Assembly: GCF_022605725.1 (NCBI RefSeq)
Contig: NC_065555.1
Span: 13,654,938-13,718,937, forward strand
DNA length: 64,000 nucleotides
From: Anthonomus grandis grandis
Taxonomy: Eukaryota > Arthropoda > Insecta > Coleoptera > Curculionidae
Direction: 5' to 3'
The notes beneath the pieces were generated by a model. It searched no databases. It had not been told where the DNA came from and saw only the letters and a list, made by a program, of their open reading frames with translations. Position numbers and translations under genes: made by a program. Every line of letters starts with the position of its first letter. Position 1 is the first letter of the stretch. Positions 58,006 through 64,000 of the stretch are shown here, one piece after another.

Positions 58006-59599
58006 ATGGCATCTAGTCTCAAAGTGGATCATTTAAACGTACGTTCATTGCTGCCAAGCATAGTAGATATTAAAAATTGCCTTTTTTTGTCTTTTTTGGA
58101 TAATTGGATATTTTGGCTATCTCAGAAAGTTGGCTTTCTAAGAACATTTCTAATGAATACGTGTCCATCGAGGGCTACCGGTTTTTAAGAGTAGATCGTT
58201 ATACTAGAAGTGGTGGTGTTGGTGTTTACTTTAGAAGTGACTTGTGTGTAACTGAATTTGATGCTTATGATAAGAACAAGAGTTGGAGCAACAATGGCTT
58301 ATTATGAAGGTTAATACCATTAAATTGGGATTAGGGATTTTTTATCGTCCTCCAAAATTCAACGCTTTAAATGCAATTAATCTCTTGGAGAATTCTATTG
58401 GTTACATTTACATGCTATTTCTTCGGTTACGTCAAATGCATCAGGGTCGGACCAGATTACGCTTAAAATGCTTAAACTATGCTGTCCAGTTATTATTTCG
58501 TTTCTAACGCATATTTTTAATCAAATGATTGAAACTAGCAATTTTCCCCAACAATGGAAAACAGCTACAGTCTTACCCTTGGCAAAAAATAGTGATCCTA
58601 AGAGTCACTTAGACTTAAGGCCAATTAGTTTGTTGTGCGTGGTTTCTAACATTTTTGAAAAGATAATATACCATCAAATTTTCGATTTTTTGCAAAAAAA
58701 TAATTTTTTATATAAATATCAGTCAGGTTTTAGAAGAGATTTTAGTACCGGTACAGCTTTGCTGGACGTTTTGGATGAAATTATCCAGTTGATAGATAAA
58801 GGAGAACAATGTGCCCTGGTGTTACTTGACTACAGCGAGGCCTTTGACACGCTGGATCCAGAACTTATGTGTGCCAAGTTACATTATTATGGATTTAACG
58901 ACCAAACCATAAAAATTTTAAGATGTTATTTAACACAAAAATCTCAGCGAGTGATTATTAACCAGAAGTTTTCGAGTGTGCTGCCTGTTTTAAGAGGTAT
59001 GCCGCAAGGTTCAATATTGAGCCCGCTGCTCTTTGTAGGCTAAAATATGCCAAAAAGCGCTGAGAAATCTTTATAAAAGCAAACATTTTATCAATTTTGC
59101 ACTTAAAAAAATACTTTGTGAGTCACTGGTGCTCTCTCATACCAAATATGGCAACTATGTTTACGGACCTTTCATTGATTGTGGGACAAAGTTTAAATTG
59201 CAAAAGATTCAGAATTCTTGTGCACGATTAATTTTCAATTTAAGAATCAGGGATCACATAAGTCACAAAATAAAAGAACTACAGTGGCTTAATATCGAAA
59301 AACGACAAAAGCTGCATTTTGCTTTCTTTCTAAATAATCTCATAACAACACAAACACCTCAGTATTTAATAGACAAACTATCATATAGAACTTCTGTACA
59401 CAACTTAAATACATGGTACATAAATCGACTGGAAATACCAAAATACCAAACAAGCCTTTTCAGAGGTTGTTTTAGCTACCAGGCCAGCAAACTTTTAAAT
59501 GAAATACCATCCAGCTTGATAGGTTTGCAAAGACAAGCTTTTAAAAAAAAAGTACAGACAGACTTTATTAGATTAATAACAATACTTTTTTTTACGTGA
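58006..59599 (+). pseudogene. LINE ORF2: endonuclease and reverse transcriptase, deleted
   Basis: It starts ATG 58006 with the endonuclease N-terminus (VDHLNVRSLLPSI), shifts frame near 58100 and continues (ILAISESWLSKNISNEYVSI, RSGGVGVYFRSDL, GIFYRPPKF). Then it jumps by deletion to RT at about 58450: LRPISLLCVVSNIFEKIIYH, YQSGFRRDFSTGTALLDVLD, LLDYSEAFDTLDP and GMPQGSILSPLLF. At 59040 a second deletion removes the YADD box and joins directly to the C-terminal arm (59129-59599). It could not encode an active enzyme. Confidence 0.82.
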
Positions 59600-59952
59600 T
59601 TTTTTTTTCCATCTTATTACTTATTTCTTGTGTATTTTAATTAGATATTACATTGTACTTCTTGCCCATTACTGTTTTGTATGCATGGATTATTGTTATT
59701 TGTTATAATTTATGGTTTAGTTCGTTAAATTTATAATTTAATTTAATTTCATTATTTTGGATTTACCTATATATTTTTTTCTGTTTTTCTTTATAATAAT
59801 TAAAATTGTGAATTTAGATATAGTGGTAATATTTAATAATTTTGTATTCCAAACATTATCTATTATGTATACTGATCATTTATGTACTCCGTTAAAAGCA
59901 GCATTGCTGAAATTCTCTGAGTCAAAAATAAAGTCCTTTTTATTTATTTATT

Positions 59953-60959
59953 TATATGATTAACAAACCGCAAATTGATGCAGAGTAAGTAGGTTTCTCT
60001 AAGCTAAAGAGTATTTGAAACTTAAAGCATATTATACATTAGAAAAACAGATTTTTTTTTTATGATTTACAGCGTAAAGACTTTTTTCATATGGGTTCAT
60101 TATATGTATCATTTTAAGGATTAAAAAAAAACAAGTTTAAAGCTCAATGCTGTGAAAGAAACGAAACGAGAAAAAACGAAACGATGTTAAAAATGCAACC
60201 ACATAATTTTTAATCACCGTCAAGTATAGATGAGTGGCATTCCACGGCCTTTATTACACACCTGGGCAAGTACCTGATTAGGAATTAAATGAGCTTATTC
60301 TTTCCTCGCAATTGACGGCAGTTACCTTACCCATAACGAAAAGGACAATTGTTTATGTTTATCATGTACAAATAAACAGCTTTACTCTATACCTTTAACG
60401 CTTGTTATTTATTTTATGGATTTCTTAAAAGTGAGGGCTTGTCGTTTTATGGAAGGCTGTTAAATTGTTACTTAAAATATTGAAAGGGAATTAATAAATG
60501 GCTTTTGTCCGGAAGTTATAAACATTAATGGGCTTGTGTCGTTATAGTTATGCCAATATGGTGTTTATTGTATTAGGATACAGGGAAGGTTATACAAGCT
60601 TTCACTTTTTCAGGTGGATAAAGGAGGTTTGTTTAAAAGTTACTCAAGTTTTTCAAGAACATTTTCGAACAAATATTTATACAAAAGAACAAATAAGGGA
60701 AATATACAAAGAGTTAGTTACTTTAATAAGTCTGAGTCCTATAAGTATTTTTTGACCTAACATAGGCTTTTGATCCAGTAAATTTTCGATGTTCTAGATG
60801 TATTAAAAAAAAAAACACAATTACTTACACGAAACATTATCACCAACATATTAAATAAATCTGACGGCATTATAGGATATGTAAAGGAAATACTAACGTT
60901 CGATTTGTTTTTTAAGTTCATTTAAAATATAAATTGTTAGTGGGACTAACCAACGATTA
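59953..60959. other. AT-rich DNA with a base-balanced block
   Basis: 60140-60520 is of high complexity with no transposon similarity (for example TTCCACGGCCTTTATTACAC and CAATTGACGGCAGTTACC), similar in character to 53640-54180; it may be a conserved non-coding element. The frame 60528-60755 (+) is unrecognised. The rest shows nothing. Confidence 0.3.
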
Positions 60960-61480
60960 ATTTTTACTTACATCTTTAAATTGATCTTCGGCAATAAGAG
61001 GATTTTGAAAGTGCTACAAAATTAGCATTTGTTTGATTAACAATTTGCTCATTTAAAGTAAATCTTCAGCCACAATGCCAGTTTTTCAAATTCTAAAACA
61101 GAAAAACGTCACTGGGATTCAAATCTGATAAAAACAGTGAATTTTGTAACAATTGGAATTTTAGTTCTGTAATTTTGGTGTATAGAGGCGTGTATTTTCA
61201 CAACAGGATTTATTTTCTCTTGTGCCGACGTTTTTTTGAGTTCCTTGCTTAACCACTTTCCTGTTTTCTGTTAGTTAAGTAATCGATGAAAATTATACCG
61301 CCTCTATCTCAAAGGACCTTGCCGGCCGTTTTCATCGCTTTTGCTTTCTTCAAAGCCCGTTCACCCTCAAAAATCCTTTGATGTAACTCTCTTCGTCTCT
61401 AGATTATAGTAGTGAATTCATGTTTTATCCAGAGTAATGTATTTCCAAAAAAGAGTGTCAAAGTTGACCACGTTCATTCG
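60960..61480 (-). pseudogene. Mariner-type transposase fragment
   Basis: Minus-strand frames give IPIVTKFTVFIRF and, in another frame, SDLNPSDVFLF (about 61120), which is the mariner DLAPSDYFLF motif carrying the last catalytic aspartate, followed by a piece like NLKNWHCG. Frames are broken and no terminal repeats were found. Confidence 0.4.
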
Positions 61481-62290
61481 TTGTCCCTAAACCCCTGGCA
61501 GGTGTGTGGTGGCATCATCTAGTAAATCCATCAATCGTTTTTCTTCAGAATTCTTTATATTGGCCGTGATGTAGTACATCTTACAGGCTCTCTTTTATTA
61601 GATTTTGCATTTGGTCTATCCATCGCAACGGCGAACGTCTTCTTGATTGTCGTCCATTCACTTTTTCTTCTAATCAGCTTCACCATTGTCTCTGATCTCC
61701 TATCAATGTGTTTAAAGTATTTTAAATACTGCTGTTTGACATAAGTCCATAGCCTGCTTTTGATTGACAGTATTGATTCGTTGGTGCAATGTGCTGTCCA
61801 TGGAATTTAAAATATTTTTCTATAGCACCACATCCTGTGACGGTCGGCCATTTTCATTGCCTACGTCTCTGCTACATAAATTTGCTGCAATGAAAGTTTG
61901 TATAATTGTATTGGAAGTTTCCTTGCAGATACAAGTGAGTTTTGTTGCTGAGTTTCGTATCTTGTCGATGCACCTATGGATCTTAATTATGGTATTAGGA
62001 CGATGGATCCAAGATATTCAAGGTAAGTTACTACTTGATAACCAGCGACTTTGTAATGTTAGGACTGTTGCTATTAGCACGCTCAACAATAATTGCTTTA
62101 GTTTTTCAACTATTGATTTTCAATCCGTACCGTCTGCTGTGTTCATCTAGCTTCTGCATTATATTCAGTTCATGCTCGTCTTTTGCTATTATTAGCGTAA
62201 CATAGGTTGTTAATTTTTCTATCACCAATAGCGATGCCACCCTTTTCCTTTCCCACCCTCGTCAAAAATCTCTCTCATAATGTATTCTAT
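61480..62290 (-). mobile_element. LINE 3' half (reverse transcriptase C-terminal part)
   Basis: From 62290 down: GGIAIGDRKINNLCYVTLII (about 62255), LNIMQKLDEHSRRYGLKIN (about 62170), ERANSNSPNIT, then YLEYLGSIVLIP (about 62020), IPWTAHCTNESIL (61808-61770) and RRSETMVKLIRRKSEW (about 61700). This is the palm-to-tail part of an insect LINE pol. At the catalytic box YADDT is reduced to YVT, so both aspartates are gone by a small deletion. Stops and frameshifts are frequent. Confidence 0.7.
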
Positions 62291-62293
62291 ATA

Positions 62294-63500
62294 CAGGGTG
62301 TCCATTTAATATCGCGGTGCTCGATTGCAGCTAAATCTTGAAACGGAAAAACCTTTAATAGGAAGAATGTTAGTTAAGTTAGAAGGGCTACTTTTTAAAA
62401 TTAATTTGGTTGATACAGGGTGTCCCAAAAAAGCATGGTATATCATTTGAACTTTCTCTTAAATGGAACTACCTATATTTTTTTCCGAAATAGGAGTCTT
62501 ATTTGACGCTCTCTTTAACCTTAAAACTGTTTTGCCCTATAATGTGACGTTGCCTATTTATTAACAATTTATAGAAATTTTACGAAAATCAATGTATTAT
62601 TTATATCTTTATATTTAACAAGGACGTTTTCTATCTTTTTGAAAAATCTATGTGAGTCCTTGGCTTAGTTCATTTTATCTTTCGAAATTCCAAATTTTTT
62701 TTTATACGGGGTTATCAAAATCGTTACTCAAATAATAATATTTTCAATTCAATTTTGCGCTATTTTTTTAAATGGAACACCCTGTATCTAGTAACGAGAC
62801 TTGATAGAGCATTCTTTTATCTTCAATTTAATACAAACAATTTTGCCTTTATCTCTAACCGTTTTCTTAAAATTTGTTCTTAAAGAAGGAATAACACATT
62901 TTTTCACAGACATTACTACGGAAAACAATTAATAAATATTTTATCAGAGTAATAAGCACTTTGTCACTTTGTTCAATCCTATTTGAAATACTTTTTGGTA
63001 AGAAAAAAAATCAATAGTTGTAGTAACCATAATGAAATTATAGTAATAAAGACAAGTAATATAAATCCATGATGCTTATCTCATATTTTAAAAGTAAGGA
63101 AATTTTTCTCACAAGCAAAAAGTTAGCCGTGATTCATTTATTCTTTCATGTGTGAAGTATGTTAATTTTATTGTTTACTATCATTCATGTTAAGAATATT
63201 TGTATCAAAATAAAATATTACTCTCAGCGAGAATTAGTAAAAATGATTTCCGTTATCGGTGAATGCCTTGGGAACTGTTTTTTGGCTTCAAGAGTTTATG
63301 CGAAAAAATTTCCTAGTAACCAACATCCTAATAATAGAGAAAAAAAAGAAGAACTTTTTGTCAATGGGCACAAAATCAAGCAGCAGAAAATGAGAATTTT
63401 TTTAAAATTTGTGCTTTTTACTGATAAATGTACATTTTACAGAAACGGTTTTGTGAACCGACATAACTTTCTTTTAGTAAAGGTCGGTAAATGGTAAATA
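62294..63500 (+). mobile_element. Tc1/mariner-type element, partial
   Basis: The left end CAGGGTGTCCATTTAATATC begins at 62294, preceded by TA. A transposase remnant on the same strand lies at 63159-63497: a start (LVKMISVIGECLGNCFLASR, VYAKKFPSNQHPNN) joined by deletion to VLFTDKCTFYRNGFVNRHNF, where the catalytic DE has become DK. A candidate MITE sits between the end and the remnant. The right end was not found. Confidence 0.6.
62416..62784. mobile_element. Candidate 369-bp MITE
   Basis: Flanked by TA (62414-62415 and 62785-62786), with inverted ends CAGGGTGTCCCA and CAGGGTGTTCCA. No coding sequence. The ends are nearly the same as those of Tc1/mariner-type elements here, so it may be mobilised by them. 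The ends match over only about 12 bases, so the pairing could be accidental between two elements' ends. Confidence 0.5.
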
Positions 63501-63732
63501 TCACCGTTTTTGTGAAAATCGACGAAAAACAAGTTATGAGATACAAAAATGAATTACCTATTATTATTAATAAACAATAAAAAAAAATCTGGCGTAAATA
63601 AAAAATAAATGTTTAAAAAAAGGTAAGGTAGCCACTTTATTAAATTGGTACTCAAATTAATTAACTATCACTTTAATTACCTTGAGGGATAAAATGTTTA
63701 AATGATTTTAAGTGTAATAAAAAACCAACAAA
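63501..63732. other. AT-rich spacer
   Basis: No feature recognised. Confidence 0.3.
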
Positions 63733-64000
63733 TTAACAATTTTCATTCATAAACTCGCCGACAATAAGTGAAAAATGAGGTGGCGCTCCATCGTGTTGTA
63801 GCCATAAGTTCTGTCGTATATTTAGAGGCCGATCATCTAATAGTTCTGGCAGTACATTTCTTAAAAAATGTAAATAAATATTTCCCGTTAAACGGGGAGG
63901 CAACATAATTGGACCAATTAAGCGTTCTCCAACAATGCCGGCCCACATATTGACCGAAAACTTATGTTGATAGCTCCTAAAATGAATACCATAAGGGTTT
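63733..64000 (-). pseudogene. Tc1/mariner-type transposase, runs off the window
   Basis: A minus-strand frame is open from the window edge to a stop at 63733. Its pieces, in order, are FSVNMWAGIVGERLIGP, LTGNIYLHFLRNVLPELLDD and LWLQHDGAPPHF (second catalytic aspartate). The expected C-terminus (a DLTPLDFFLWG-type motif) is missing, so it is truncated or frameshifted near 63740. Its 5' part lies beyond the window. It is opposite in orientation to the remnant at 63.2-63.5 kb. Confidence 0.75.

Larger units (their letters stand above)
56300..59952 (+). mobile_element. LINE with PHD-type ORF1, internally deleted and hit by a solo LTR
   Basis: A plus-strand LINE: a 5' UTR from about 56300, ORF1 (56542-57912), ORF2 (58006-59599), a 3' UTR and a TTTA-type tail (59936-59952). 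The PHD-finger ORF1 and the RT type are those of the CR1-like group. ORF2 has lost the middle of the endonuclease and the RT catalytic box by deletion. ORF1 is split by the LTR at 56608-57071. Confidence 0.82.

Noticed and set aside
1..64000. A CRISPR array, prophage or bacterial defence system
   Set aside because: Composition, splice sites and transposon types are eukaryotic; no regular spacer-repeat structure or operon is present.

Overview
The window looks like AT-rich nuclear DNA of an insect, possibly a beetle. It has spliced exons with GT/AG borders, insect-type BEL/Pao, LINE and Tc1/mariner transposons in every state of decay, and old degenerate satellite-like repeats. No tRNA, rRNA, CRISPR array, operon or bacterial gene was found. 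The organism call is inference; no species can be named from the sequence alone.

One host gene is well supported, on the + strand. Three coding exons join in frame: exon A (21361-21435), exon B (36217-37183) and exon C (45366-45514). They give the last 396 residues of a single-pass membrane protein: a cysteine-rich module, two fibronectin-III-like domains split by a lysine-rich linker, one membrane helix and a short cytoplasmic tail. The 5' exon(s) with the signal peptide were not located. The two introns (14.8 and 8.2 kb) are filled with transposon remnants.

Layout: 1-5.9 kb is AT-rich with a decayed ~70-bp repeat array and one unrecognised open frame (199-480, -). 5.9-12.2 kb holds two broken LINEs on the - strand, both with (AAT)n tails. 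14659-21210 is a near-pristine BEL/Pao retrotransposon: paired 270-bp LTRs with one mismatch, a 5-bp target duplication, and one intact 1743-aa polyprotein. 21.4-36.2 kb (intron) holds decayed LINEs, a 1667-bp Tc1/mariner-superfamily element with long inverted repeats, a mariner remnant and a 300-bp tandem duplication. 37.2-45.4 kb (intron) holds a second long-TIR Tc1/mariner-type element and an RNase-H-bearing LINE. 45.5-64 kb is downstream of the gene: AT-rich DNA with dispersed repeats, a heavily decayed BEL/Pao copy (48.2-51.3 kb), LINE and mariner remnants, a LINE whose ORF1 is interrupted by a solo LTR with a perfect 5-bp duplication (56608-57071), and a cluster of Tc1/mariner-type pieces with a candidate MITE at the right edge.

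The elements are independent insertions and do not form a pathway. The items best worth following are the unassigned membrane protein, the young BEL element, the nested solo LTR, the 133-bp direct repeats abutting a Tc1-type element, and a GC-rich island in the large intron. No convincing undescribed multi-gene system was found.
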